Shown piece by piece: positions 1 through 8,584 of a DNA stretch of 16,236 nt. Positions within the stretch are counted from its first letter, which is position 1. The number at the start of each line of letters is the position of its first letter. A model generated the notes under the pieces. It searched no databases, had not been told where the DNA came from, and saw only the letters and a list, made by a program, of their open reading frames with translations. Position numbers and translations under genes: made by a program. This DNA comes from Cerioporus squamosus (lineage: Eukaryota; Basidiomycota; Agaricomycetes; Polyporales; Polyporaceae). Location: assembly GCA_022592435.1 (NCBI GenBank), contig JABYQS010000646.1, positions 1 to 16,236 of the forward strand, in the 5' to 3' direction.

Positions 1-561
1 CGATCTCGAGCTTCTTCGTCTCGGGGTTGTAGCCGAGCCAGCCCCAGCCGGAGCCCTGGATGGCGGCGGTGACGGTGTTCATCTTCTTCTTGAACGCGTC
101 GACGCTGCCAAAGTCGGCGACGAGGGCGTCCTTGAGCGGGCCAGCGGCGAGCTCACCGCCGCCCTGGGCCTGGGGCGCGAGGTTCTTCCAGAAGAGGGAG
201 TGGTGGTTGATGTGGCCGCCGCCGTTGAACTTGAGGCGGACTGGAGGCGGATCTGGTCCTTGGGGGCGGCGGCCTTGGCGTAGGCGTCCTCGGCGGCGTT
301 GAGGCCGTTGACATACGCCTGGTGGTGCTTGCTGTGGTGGAGCTCCATGATCTTGCCCGAGATGTGCGGCTCGAGGGCCTGTGTGCGGGGTCAGCTCAGC
401 TCGGGGGAGAGAGGGCGGCGGGGGACGCACGTCATAGGCGTAGTCGAGCTTGGGAGCGTGTGCACCCCGCGGGCGGCCAGCGAGAGGGACGCGGCGGGGA
501 CGCGGGTGGCGGGGCGGGCAGCGCGGGTGGCAGAGCGGGCGACGGTCGACAGGAAGGACAT
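1..561 (-). CDS. SOD2: Mitochondrial Mn superoxide dismutase, 5' half (continues at 16236)
   Basis: Converts superoxide to peroxide and oxygen in the mitochondrial matrix. Exon 1 runs 561 to 431: a 44-codon stretch with an Arg/Ala/Ser-rich, acid-free presequence ([16 protein letters not shown]...) leading to the mature start HTLP-LDYAYD. A 52-nt intron (430 to 379; GTGCGT donor, CTGAC branch, CACAG acceptor) follows. Exon 2 (378 to 1) encodes [23 protein letters not shown], then [11 protein letters not shown] and [18 protein letters not shown]. The first His of LHHSKHH (about residue 58) and the NHH His (about 103) are metal ligands by family knowledge. Two single-base losses break the frame: a C in the codon run before KLDYAYD (near 452-454) and a C before LKFNGG (near 235-237). 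Both lie in C/G runs, so sequencing error is as likely as real decay. An extra His sits in the NHxxFW motif. The ATG at 561 lies about 50 nt below a TATA box. Confidence 0.95.
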
Positions 562-607
562 CGTGGGCAGAGAGAGAGTGAGCGAGAGCAGCAGCGGCGA
601 CGAGGGG

Positions 608-614
608 ATATATA
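608..614 (-). promoter_or_regulatory. TATA box of SOD2
   Basis: Read on the minus strand this is TATATAT, 47-53 nt upstream of the SOD2 ATG at 561. It is the only A/T-rich patch in a GC-rich upstream region. The matching site is lost in the relic copy near 6755 (GGGTAACGCC instead of GGATATATAC), as expected if that copy is dead. Confidence 0.55.
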
Positions 615-621
615 CGCGCCA

Positions 622-629
622 TAACGTCA
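622..629 (-). promoter_or_regulatory. CRE/ATF-like motif upstream of SOD2
   Basis: TGACGTTA on the minus strand, just upstream of the TATA box, is a near match to the ATF/CREB half-site TGACGT. Stress bZIP factors of this class control oxidative-stress genes in other fungi. Its function here is inference from position and sequence only. Confidence 0.25.
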
Positions 630-739
630 TCGCTGACCGCGTGCCGGCGTCTCCCGAGCCGGCCGTGTCTCGCCCTCGCCCGACATCGACCGACGCGGCG
701 GCAGCGAGCACGGCGGCGCACAATATACGTTCATGATCA

Positions 740-1165
740 ACTCGCTGCGAACGTCCAACTCGCTGCAGCGGCCGTCGCGCTCGCTGTATGCGCGACCGAC
801 TCTGCACGCAGTGTCGTACGCGAGGCCCTCGACGCATCGTCTCTCGTCCGACGCGCTCTTTTGGCACCCTCACGCGAGCTCGAGTCGACTCCGCAGGCTG
901 CAGGTCGTCGGTACTCGTACAGGCCGTTGCCGGCCGTGTCTCGTCGTGCTCTCCCCCGACGCCGTACGCAAATATCTAAGCACGCAAGGTACGTCCTAGT
1001 TGCTGCCAACGTGGAGAGTGCCGCAGCCGTCTCGCTAACTGCGTACACAGGCGACAAGCTTTGCGTCCGACTCAGCACACAGCGAGAGCCTTCGTCAGCC
1101 TTCGACACTCGTCCGCGCGCTCTCGACATACTATCCGTGGCTCATCTACCTGTCCTCGGGTAGGC
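740..1165. repeat. Repeat family, unit 1 (full) and trailing partial unit
   Basis: A unit begins near CTGCAGCGGCCGTCGCGCTC (761) and passes through CTCGTCCGACGCGCTCT (about 843) and CTGCAGGTCGTCGG (about 898). It ends in GCAAGGTACGTCCTAGT (about 984). The next partial unit carries GCTAACTGCGTACACAG, so GTACGT...CTAAC...ACACAG has the layout of a roughly 66-nt intron. Counterparts lie at 7025-7375. No translated frame is conserved between units, so a coding role is not supported. Confidence 0.7.
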
Positions 1166-1334
1166 CTAAACGCCAGCTGCGACTCGGTCCTCCTTGTAAG
1201 CCATGCTAGGCGCGGATCCCTCAGTCCATTCGAAGTGCATCGACGTCTCGAACCCGGGACCAAGCACTAGTACCCACCAGCTTCCTCCGTTGTGTCCTCT
1301 ACTACGGCGCTGCCAAGTTCTTAGACACCACCGT
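1166..1334. other. Unassigned spacer
   Basis: I see no gene, RNA or clear repeat here. A short CTCGAACCCGGGACC string near 1247-1261 resembles the tRNA T-arm region, but no tRNA can be folded around it. Confidence 0.4.
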
Positions 1335-1740
1335 GCGCTGTGTCAGTGCCGCCGCCCTGCTCTTCGCACGCAGCGATGCACACACAGGGCGACCGACTTA
1401 GCACGCAGCGTTGTGTGCGAGACCGTTCGATGCCCCGTCTTTCGTCCGACGCGCTCTCCGACTATCTTAGTAGCATCCTCGACGCGCGGTACGCTCGCAG
1501 GCCGACGCATACAAGCGTCGGCTCTCTCTATGTAACCCGCGGCGGGTCTCGTCTGCCCGCCCACTGCACCTCATCTCCAGCAAGTGGACAGGCTGCGCTG
1601 AGGACACCCACCTTCGAGTCCATCCGCTCAGTACGGAATCCCTCCGTCTAATCATGCCTCCTGACGTGCCCGCCTCGCACCACTCCGCACAGAAAGTCCT
1701 TGATGCGTGACCGCGGCTATACTAGCCAGAGCCACACGCC
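1335..1740. repeat. Repeat family unit plus unique tail shared with 7430-7830
   Basis: This contains the CGTCCGACGCGCTCTCCGAC core (near 1443) and a GCATACAAGCGTCG stretch (near 1507). A well-conserved tail follows (about 1585-1740: GTGGACAGGCTGCGCTGAGG, then CAGTACGGAATCCCTCCGTC). The same order recurs at 7430-7830, where the tail is interrupted by a short extra segment near 7695-7720. No function is recognised. Confidence 0.7.
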
Positions 1741-2060
1741 TCTTGAGCGATGCAACCTACTCGACCGGCACTCCAGCATCCTGGACCAACAACTTGATCT
1801 CCCGCGGCGGACTCTGCTGCGACGTCGACCCCAACTCCGACACCTTGGTTCTCTATACTCCCGGAACGCCGTTTCGGTTGTTTGCAAACTCTACGCTATA
1901 CGCTCGCCTTGCAGTGCTCGTGGATTGCTTAGCCTTCTCGTCCTCACGCCGTCCGTTCCTCGACGACCGCTGCCCGTCCCATTCCCTTTCTCCCCCTCAG
2001 ACACAGCTGCTGCGATCGTGGGCGCGGGCAGCAGTTGACCGAGGAGGAGGAGACTAATTT
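1741..2060. repeat. Duplicated non-coding segment (pair of about 7860-8165)
   Basis: The strongest match is 1920-2035 with 8040-8150 (CTTCTCGTCCT, then CGCTGCCCGTCCCATTCCCT, then GACACAGCTGCTGCGATCG). A 116-codon open frame at 1707-2057 is not preserved in the paired copy, so it is unlikely to be a gene. Confidence 0.6.
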
Positions 2061-2760
2061 CGGTGTAGGCCGGCTGAGCGAGCTCGACACTGCAGGCTGT
2101 AGGTCGTCGGTGCTCCTATAGACCGTTGCCGGCCGTATCTCGTCGTGCTCTTGCCCGACGATGACCGACCGAATTAGTAAGTACTGGAACACTCGGGGTA
2201 CGTCCTAGTCGCTGCGGAGTGCACCAGCCGTCGCCCTAACTGCATACACAGGCGACAAACTCTTCGTCCGACTCAGCACGCGGGAGCACGGCGGCGCACA
2301 CAGCTAAGCACCGCGCACCAAGGTACGTCCTAGTCGCTGCGAACGCAGCAGCCGATGCTCACTGCACCCAAAGGCGCATCCCACTCTGCGCGCAGCGTCG
2401 CGTGCGAGGGCCTTCGACGCCTCGTCTCTCGCCCGACGCGCTCTCCGACTGCGTCCTTGGTGGCACCCTCACGCGAGCTGGACTCCGCAGGCTGCAGGTC
2501 GTCGGTGCCCCTACAGATGTGTCTCGTGGTGCTCTCGTCCGACGGCGTACGCAGGTGCCAAGACACGCAAGGTATGTCCTAGTTGCTGTCAACGTGGAGA
2601 GCGCCGCTGCCCGCAGCCGTCTCGCTAACTGCGTACACAGGCCACAAACGCTGCGTCCGACTCAGCACGCTCTCGTGTCACGCTCGGGGGAATCGCGGTC
2701 GAGTGAGCCACCCACGCTCGACCTCCACCGCAGCCGTGCCTATCCCTGAGCTGGACGACG
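2061..2760. repeat. Repeat family units upstream of F-box/WD40 copy A
   Basis: At least three consecutive units are present. The GGTCGTCGG core occurs near 2101 and 2499. The GGTACGTCCTAGT or GGTATGTCCTAGT core occurs near 2199, 2325 and 2570. The CTAACTGCRTACACAG core occurs near 2237 and 2626. The paired segments are 8290-8515 and 8945-9400. The last unit runs into a short conserved stretch (2665-2760) ending GAGCTGGACGACG, also seen at 9380-9394. No open frame is conserved through all units. Confidence 0.7.
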
Positions 2761-2870
2761 TCTGGAAAACACACGACCTGATTCTTCGCGGTACGACGCA
2801 ATACCAACCCTCGCGATAATCCCAGCTCTTCTCGGACAGGACTCGGAGATGGACCGAGAGAAGGTTCCGG

Positions 2871-3073
2871 GGTACGTGCATGTCCAGTTCGAAAGTTGGC
2901 ACGTTCAGGATCAGCGACTGCACGCGACCCGTCGTCCAGTCTGGACGAAGCACCCGGTGCACACTGCCGTTGCCACAGAAGTGTCGACGTACATCTGCAA
3001 GGTGTACAGCCTGTGTCCGAGCAGCTGCCCTTTGCTTGCGCACATGCTCCGGGCTAGGCGTCTTACACGCCGG
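2871..3073. repeat. 203-bp tandem duplication, first unit
   Basis: This runs from GGTACGTGCATGTCC through CACTGCCGTTGCCACAGAAG and CAGCCTGTGTCCGAGCAGCT to the CGTCTTACACGCC stretch. The next unit follows at exactly 203 nt. Copy B (about 9520-9720) holds a single unit, so the tandem step post-dates the large duplication or was lost in copy B. Confidence 0.85.
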
Positions 3074-3276
3074 GGTACGTGCACGTCCTGTTCGATTGGC
3101 ACGTTCAGCAAAGCGACTGAGCGCGACCGTCGTCCGGTCTGGATGAAGCTCCCGGTGCGCACTGCCGTTGCCACAGAAGCGTCAATGTACATCCGCGAGG
3201 TGTACAGCCTGTGTCCGAGCAGCTGTCCTCGATTTGCGCACTCGCTCCGGGTCAGGCGTCATGCGCGGCAATGGCC
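3074..3276. repeat. 203-bp tandem duplication, second unit
   Basis: This is the direct neighbour of the first unit, with scattered substitutions (for example GGATGAAGCTCCC for GGACGAAGCACCC). It leads into the sequence GGCAATGGCCGATCTGCAG that also follows the single unit in copy B. Confidence 0.85.
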
Positions 3277-3361
3277 GATCTGCAGCTTCGACTTGTACTC
3301 GTTGGCGTCCATGCAGTGACTCCGCTCCGAATTGGGAATCGGGCGTGGTCGAGCACTCGAG

Positions 3362-3366
3362 CCAAT
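3362..3366 (+). promoter_or_regulatory. CCAAT box upstream of F-box/WD40 copy A
   Basis: A GAGCCAATCA-like site (CGAGCCAATCA) lies about 195 nt upstream of the ATG. It is conserved at the same distance in copy B (9804-9808). The roughly 200 nt between box and ATG are well conserved between copies and end in a pyrimidine-rich stretch before CACCATG, as expected of a fungal core promoter. Confidence 0.45.
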
Positions 3367-3558
3367 CATGCTCACAGGATAAGCTCAGATGAACCAACGC
3401 TTCCAGCGACATGGAAGGGAACAGGCAGAGCTGCTGATGCGTGGACAGGTATACACGCCTCGTGCATGCGGAAACCGTGTATGACAGGCACAGCAGGCCC
3501 CAGTGTCAATGTCGTCGCGACCCATCATACCCTGCGTTCGCTCTATCTTCCTCCCACC

Positions 3559-6036
3559 ATGTCGATCCTCACAGAGCTGCCTGACGTCCCGCTCGAAGTC
3601 GAGAAACGTCATCGACCAACTCAGCAGGGACATTGAGTCGCTCCGCAGCTGCGCCTTGACCTGTCACGGATGGCTTCCCCGCGCTCGCTATCATCTCGTC
3701 GCATCGATACGTGTACGGTCGAGAGAAGACCTCTACTCCATCTGCGACTACTTCCGCTTCAACCCTCGTATGGCTACTTGGTTCGAAACCTCTCCGTCTC
3801 GCCCGAGGAAGATGAAGAGGCCCTTTTGCTCCTGGAGACTATCCCGGTCGCCTTGCTATCGCGGCTTCCAAAGTTGCGAAGCTATGGTATTCTGGGTGCA
3901 TACGAGCTCACGGTCCGGGCCATCTCTTTCCATGCCACCACACTCATCCATATCAAAACATGCCTCCACGTCGAGGAGCTAACACTACAATTGCTGAGTT
4001 TCCGCACGACTGCAGAGCTCGCGCGGCTCTTGATCGCCTTGCCGCAACTGCGACGTCTCGACTGCACGCGGCTGCGCTTCCCGGACGAAAGCAAAACGAC
4101 GGGGGGAGCTGTCACTGGCATAACACGTTTCCGTGACAAGTGCAAATGTTTGTCTGATGTGACGGTGCGTCGTGGCTCTGATGTCTGGCAGGCAGGTGTA
4201 CTGACCGTTTGCGTTCAGATAGAAAACTCAAACCTCCTTGCTGTCCGCCTCATCACCCAGATGTCCCTCTCGTCGTTGGAGTTCCTGCGGTGTGACTTGG
4301 ACCGCATCATGTTTTTCGCAAAAAGTATGCCTTCACAGAAGCTAGCGTGAGATTTTGGCCATCGCTAACCGTCCGTATGCTTATACAGGTGGGGATATCG
4401 CTCTTGACTTGTCCGAGCTCAAGCGCCTGCGATCCCTAGAGATTATCGCTAGGAAAGACAAAGTTTTCCTGATTCCGAAGGTAATCGACTGCATTATGCA
4501 CACACTCAACAAGTCACCACCGAGCACACTCCATCACTTGACGATGACCTTCATGAGTCGTGACATGAACGAGCTCTCGCGGGCAGGGTCAACCCCACTC
4601 TAGTGCAGAAGGTCAGTTGCTGGAGGACACTATCATCGGGCTTGGACACCGCGCATGGTCGTCCGGATGCCACGGGCCAAGCGAAACAGACTCGCTTATT
4701 GGTCAAAGTTGATCTGCAGCTGCTTTCCGCGTCTCCACAAGCGCAAGTTTTTGCGAGTACAGTGCTCATCAGGTATGTACAATGCTTGTCCACGAAGCCG
4801 TTCCCTGCCATGGCTTACATGTTCATCAGTGGATGCCAACGGACAGGGACAGGGACACCTCGGTCACGACGCGATTGTCACAGCCACGGTCGCCTCCCCA
4901 GACGGCCAATACGTCGCGACTAGCGCAGCAGATGACACCATCATCATATGGAGTGGGATGCAGTTCTCGCAAACGGTTCTCGTCGAGATACAGTGCCCCA
5001 AAGAGAACCAACTCCCAAAGCTCTTGCCTTCTCGGATACCGGCGAGTTCTTGGCCGCCGCCAACAATTCCATCTTCGCATCTATCGCGTCACTGACGGGT
5101 CCTGGTCACCTCCATTCAAGTTGGCGGGCCTGCACTCTCCTGCGCATGGTGGAGCGACGGTCTTGACCATGTCATTCTCTCCATATTGGGATACACGGGG
5201 AATGAGCCGACCTTCGTCAGCTACCGGGGGACCCCGTCCACTCTGCCAGTTGCCCCGTCGCCTTCCCATCTCTAGAAGTTGTCCTGGACGACTCCGAGTC
5301 TGTCAGTTTCCTCCAGCTATCGCCCAGCGGCAGAACTGTCGCGCGCATGCAGTATTCCAAACCGGTCACGATGTACACGATTTGGCGCATGGTCGACTCC
5401 GCTCTTGCGTACGAAGAGCACAACTGGACGTACAGGTGCACGGAACTGGACCTTCAGCCGTCAAGTTGCGCAAGCCTCGTCGGCGATGACCAGCTTGTTA
5501 TGGGTTTCAGCGATGGCACCCTCCGTTGGTGGGACATATTCGTATTCCCGCTAGCCACGACAGAACCGCACGGCACCCTCACACTGCATCCCGGGGAGTC
5601 ATACCCAGACTCCCCCGAAGTGACATGCTATCCGTGTCGCCACACCAGTCCTTCCTCCTAGTCGCGTCCGCGGGTATAGACCTACATACCGTATGGGTGC
5701 TGCGGCGAGATGGGAACTTGGGACTCGGCGCGCAAAGTGGTCTGAGGGACGTCAAGCTCTCTCTCCATGTCTCTCTCCAGGGCAACACAGAACCGACCAG
5801 AGCTGCGTGTTTCTCTCCCTGCGAGCGGTATGTGCCACCGGCTCTGAAGACGCCACCGTGCGCCTATGGGCGTTGGGGATGGATCGCTCCTGTGGACCTT
5901 CAGGGACCACGATAAGGCGGTGATGCACATTGTGTTCTCGGCGGACGGGAGGACTTTGGTGTCGGCGGACGTGCAGGGAAGGGTTTGCATGCACGTCTTG
6001 GGCCGGTTCATCCGGGGACATACTGATGTATGCTAG
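3559..6036 (+). pseudogene. F-box/WD40 protein, decayed copy
   Basis: This is the paralogue of the gene at 10001-12565, with the same ATG context, the same three intron positions (4165-4218, 4325-4388, 4773-4829) and homologous ends. Recognisable pieces are LPDVPLEV, then NVIDQLSRDIESLRSCALTC (F-box). A leucine-rich middle follows (LLETIPVALLSRLPKLRSYG). WD40 pieces include GHLGHDAIVTATVASPDG, LVGDDQLVMGFSDGTLRWWD and VFSADGRTLVSAD. Compared with copy B it has a 2-nt loss near 3602, a 1-nt loss near 3777 and a loss of about 40 nt near 4555-4600. It also has an in-frame TAG at 4601-4603, a 1-nt loss near 5020 and more frame changes near 5070 and 5620. The final frame ends at TAG 6034-6036. This many changes, not confined to homopolymers, argues for true decay. 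Confidence 0.85.
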
Positions 6037-6599
6037 ATCTGATGACAGTAGGCACATGAGCTTTTCGGCGCGGGTGATGTCCGTATCCTCCGTGTCTTTT
6101 CTTATCTGGACTTGACTCTACTTATCTCAGGATACAAGAGGATACGTACGAACATTTCTACGTACAAGGCGGGTGTTCGCTACAGCAGCTCGCCCGAGTC
6201 TTGAAGTCCGTCGTCCATACCCCTCAAATCCACAGGCCAAGGTTGGTCTCCCCTCCGGGCTGCTCGTGCGATCGCAAGCTCGAGAGGTGTGCAACGACTG
6301 TGATTCTGGAGGTACGTACCTTTGCCTGTGCCCTAGTAGCGCGTTCGTGCATCCCGTGTGCTTCCTCATCTTCCGAGCTCCGAGCGCGGGTGCTCGCGCG
6401 TATGCGGGCTCCGCGGATGCGAGCTTCAGGAATCGGTCCTGAGTCATGTCTGAAATCGAGGGCCTTCACAATCGTTGTGTGTCAAGATGTTGGTCGCGTG
6501 AGGAGACATCATCGGGCTTGGGATAGGCTGTGTGCACGCTGTCTGTCAGCTCCGGCAGGGGAGAGAGAAAAAGCGGGACGCGCATCAACAAAATCATCG
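6037..6599. other. Unassigned region between the duplicated blocks
   Basis: No protein family was recognised on either strand. A 106-codon frame lies on the minus strand (6447-6127). It contains a donor-like AAGGTACGTACC (near 6320 on the minus strand) but has no convincing acceptor partner. The segment has no counterpart after copy B (12566 onward), so the duplication boundary lies near 6036. Confidence 0.35.
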
Positions 6600-6712
6600 A
6601 GTTCGGAGAGCGTGCGCACGTTTGAGCGATGCGGCCGCCGCGGGGACACGCGTGGCGGGGCTGGGCAGCGCAGGTAGCAGAGCAAGCGACAGTAATTCTT
6701 GAGGAAGGGAAT
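6600..6712 (-). pseudogene. Relic of SOD2 exon 1 (presequence)
   Basis: The plus strand GTGGCGGGGCTGGGCAGCGC (6651-6670), followed by AGGTAGCAGAGCAAGCGAC, aligns with GTGGCGGGGCGGGCAGCGCG and the following bases at about 507-545. On the minus strand one frame still reads [21 protein letters not shown], against [30 protein letters not shown] sequence in the live gene. The start codon is lost: CAT at 559-561 corresponds to AAT at 6710-6712. The TATA box is also lost, and exon 2 onward is missing. The relic marks the left edge of copy B. Confidence 0.75.
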
Positions 6713-6904
6713 CGCGGTGGGCGGAGTCGGACACGATGAGCGAGAACAACGGCGATGACGAGGGTAACGCCGACGACGAGGGCACTGACGATGAGTGCAA
6801 CAGCGACGACGACTCATCGCCCCAGCGTCATCCGCTGCCAACAGCCGTAGATTGTCCTGCTCTTCCTTTTCCCCGACGACCACTGCCACGGCAGCCAGCA
6901 GGAA

Positions 6905-7375
6905 GGTAAGCTTGCAAGGTACGTCCTATGTCGCTGCGAAGGTCAACTGGTGAGCCTGAACAGCGACGCACGGGCAACTCTGGGTTCTCATCAGCACGCC
7001 TCCCGCACGGCGAACGCGGAGGAGACTGCAGCGGCCGTCGCGCTCACCGTACGACTCACACGCAGCGTGTGTGCGAGACCCTTCGACGCCTCGTATCTGG
7101 TCCGAAGCGCTCTGCCATTACGCCCTTGGTGGCCTCCTCACGCGAGCTCGACTCGCCAGGCGGCTGCGGGTCGTCGGTACCCCTACAGACCGTTGCCGGC
7201 CATATCTCGTAGTGCTCTCCCGACGACGACCGACGGAGTAAGTAAGTACTGAAGCACGCAAGGTACATTCTAGTCGCTGCGGAGTGCAAGCCGCCGCCGC
7301 GCTCACTGCATGCACAGGCGACGAACTCTGCCGACTCAGCACCTAGCGAGTGTTTTCGTCAGCCTTCGACACTCC
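6905..7375. repeat. Repeat family units, copy B counterpart of 740-1110
   Basis: This carries GGAGGAGACTGCAGCGGCCG (about 7019), GGTCCGAAGCGCTCTGCC (near 7099), GGGTCGTCGGTACCCC (about 7168) and a GGTACATTCTAGTCGCTGC core (about 7261). It also carries a CTCACTGCATGCACAGGCG core (about 7302), then TCGTCAGCCTTCGACACTC as at 1093. The splice-like signals are weaker than at 985. No conserved coding frame is seen. Confidence 0.65.
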
Positions 7376-7429
7376 TCGTTGAGTCGTTTCTCTTCCAACG
7401 CGATCTCCGAGCAGGAAGCATGGCCTACA

Positions 7430-7830
7430 CGCAGCGTACATCCAACTCGCTGCAGCGGCCGTCGCGCTCACTGTATGCGCCTCCGACTCTGCACGCAGCG
7501 TTGTATGCGGGCCCTCCGACGACCCGTCTCTTGTCCGACGCGCTCTCCGACTGTGTCCTCTGGTCGCACCCTCGACGCGCAGGCTGTCGCATACAAGCGT
7601 CGCACTCTCTCTAACCCGCCGCGGTCCTCTGGCAGTCCACTGCAACACCATCTCTAGCAAGTGGACAGGCTACACTGAGGACACCCACCTTCGAATGCGA
7701 CCCTCACACGCGTACTCGTCCATCCGGTCAGTACGGAATCCCTCCGTCTGATCATGCCCAACATACCCGCCTCGCACCAGTCTGCGCAAGAAGTCCCTGC
7801 ATGCATTGTCGGGGCTACACTAGCCAGCTA
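7430..7830. repeat. Repeat family unit plus conserved tail (pair of 1335-1740)
   Basis: This carries the TGTCCGACGCGCTCTCCGAC core (about 7533), GCATACAAGCGTCG (about 7588) and the GTGGACAGGCTACACTGAGG tail (about 7661). CAGTACGGAATCCCTCCGTC follows at about 7730. The order is identical to copy A. No function is recognised. Confidence 0.65.
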
Positions 7831-7859
7831 CGCGCCTCGAGAACGACGTAAGCTTCGGA

Positions 7860-8165
7860 ACTGTGCTACAGCATGACTGCACTCAACATCTGGGCCGCCG
7901 GCGCCGTATAAAGTACAGGACGTACGGCCTCTGCTGTTTTGTCGATAGCAGCCCTCACCTCCAATACCCTGGCTCTATACGCTCTCCGTACGCCGGCTCG
8001 ATTGTCTCGCACTCACCACACTGTGTGCGTACCGTGCAGCGCTCAACCTTCTCGTCCTTACGCCGTCCATTTCGCGCTGACCGCTGCCCGTCCCATTCCC
8101 TTTCTCTCGACTGCTCGTTACGACACAGCTGCTGCGATCGCGCGGCACCAGAAGCCGTTGGACCG
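7860..8165. repeat. Duplicated non-coding segment (pair of 1741-2060)
   Basis: Conserved blocks CTTCTCGTCCTTACGCCGTC and CGCTGCCCGTCCCATTCCCT are shared with copy A. Open frames here differ from those in copy A, so coding is unlikely. Confidence 0.55.
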
Positions 8166-8289
8166 AGCTCATTCAGGCCGCATACTCCGTCTTCTCCCCC
8201 GCCATCCTCGCACCCGCACCGCCTGTTCCTCTACGCGCAAGACATGCTCCCGCAGGCACACTCTTCGGCCAGGCATCAAACCGTGCTCG

Positions 8290-8515
8290 CGCTCGGGATG
8301 TCTCGCTGAGCGAGCTGGACTCCGCAGGCTGCAGGTCATCCGTACGCCTGCAGACCGCTGCCGGCCGTGTCTCGTTGTGCTCTCGAGGACCACGGAGTAA
8401 GCAAGTACCGAAGCACGCAAGGTACCTCCTAGTCCCTGCGGAGTGCAGCAACCGTCGCGCTAACTACATGCACAGGAGGCGACGATCACTGCGTCCGACT
8501 AGACACGCGTCATGA
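8290..8515. repeat. Repeat family units (pair of 2061-2300)
   Basis: This carries CTGCAGGTCATCCGTACGCC (about 8328), GGTACCTCCTAGTCCCTGCG (about 8420) and a CTAACTACATGCACAGGAGG variant (about 8460). The splice-like bases are degraded here. Confidence 0.6.
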
Positions 8516-8584
8516 CCCAAGTTGAGATGCAAATATGGCCGCGATATCGAGGCGGCGCAGCTATTCAACTCCGAGATGGCGCAT

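Larger units (their letters stand above)
480..6036. repeat. Segmental duplication, copy A
   Basis: This block holds, in order, the SOD2 5' end, a set of diverged repeats, and an F-box/WD40 gene. The same order and orientation recur at about 6600-12565. Matched anchors include 480-620 with 6620-6760, 1585-1740 with 7660-7830, 1920-2035 with 8040-8150, 3559 with 10001 and 5932 with 12459. The offset drifts from about 6.1 to 6.5 kb because of later indels, including a 203-bp tandem duplication here. Many substitutions separate the copies, so the event is not recent. In this copy SOD2 is retained and F-box/WD40 is broken. Confidence 0.85.

Noticed and set aside
391..873. 160-codon minus-strand open frame over SOD2 exon 1
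   Set aside because: Its C-terminal part is exon 1 of SOD2 read through the intron. The upstream part is promoter and repeat sequence. The ATG at 561 fits the TATA box and a normal presequence.
1190..1262. tRNA or tRNA-derived SINE
   Set aside because: A T-arm-like CTCGAACCCGGGACC is present, but the B-box has mismatches, the arms do not pair, and no A-box or cloverleaf could be found on either strand.
1707..2057. 116-codon plus-strand frame that looks fairly protein-like
   Set aside because: The duplicated segment at 7860-8165 does not preserve the frame, and no motif was recognised.
2911..3192. Minus-strand protein from the 203-bp repeats (frames reading LNVPIEQDVHVPR)
   Set aside because: The frame differs between the tandem units and copy B, and stops or shifts interrupt it, so it is not under coding constraint.
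7907..7913. TATAAAG promoter
   Set aside because: There is no gene downstream within range, and the site is absent from the matching segment of copy A.
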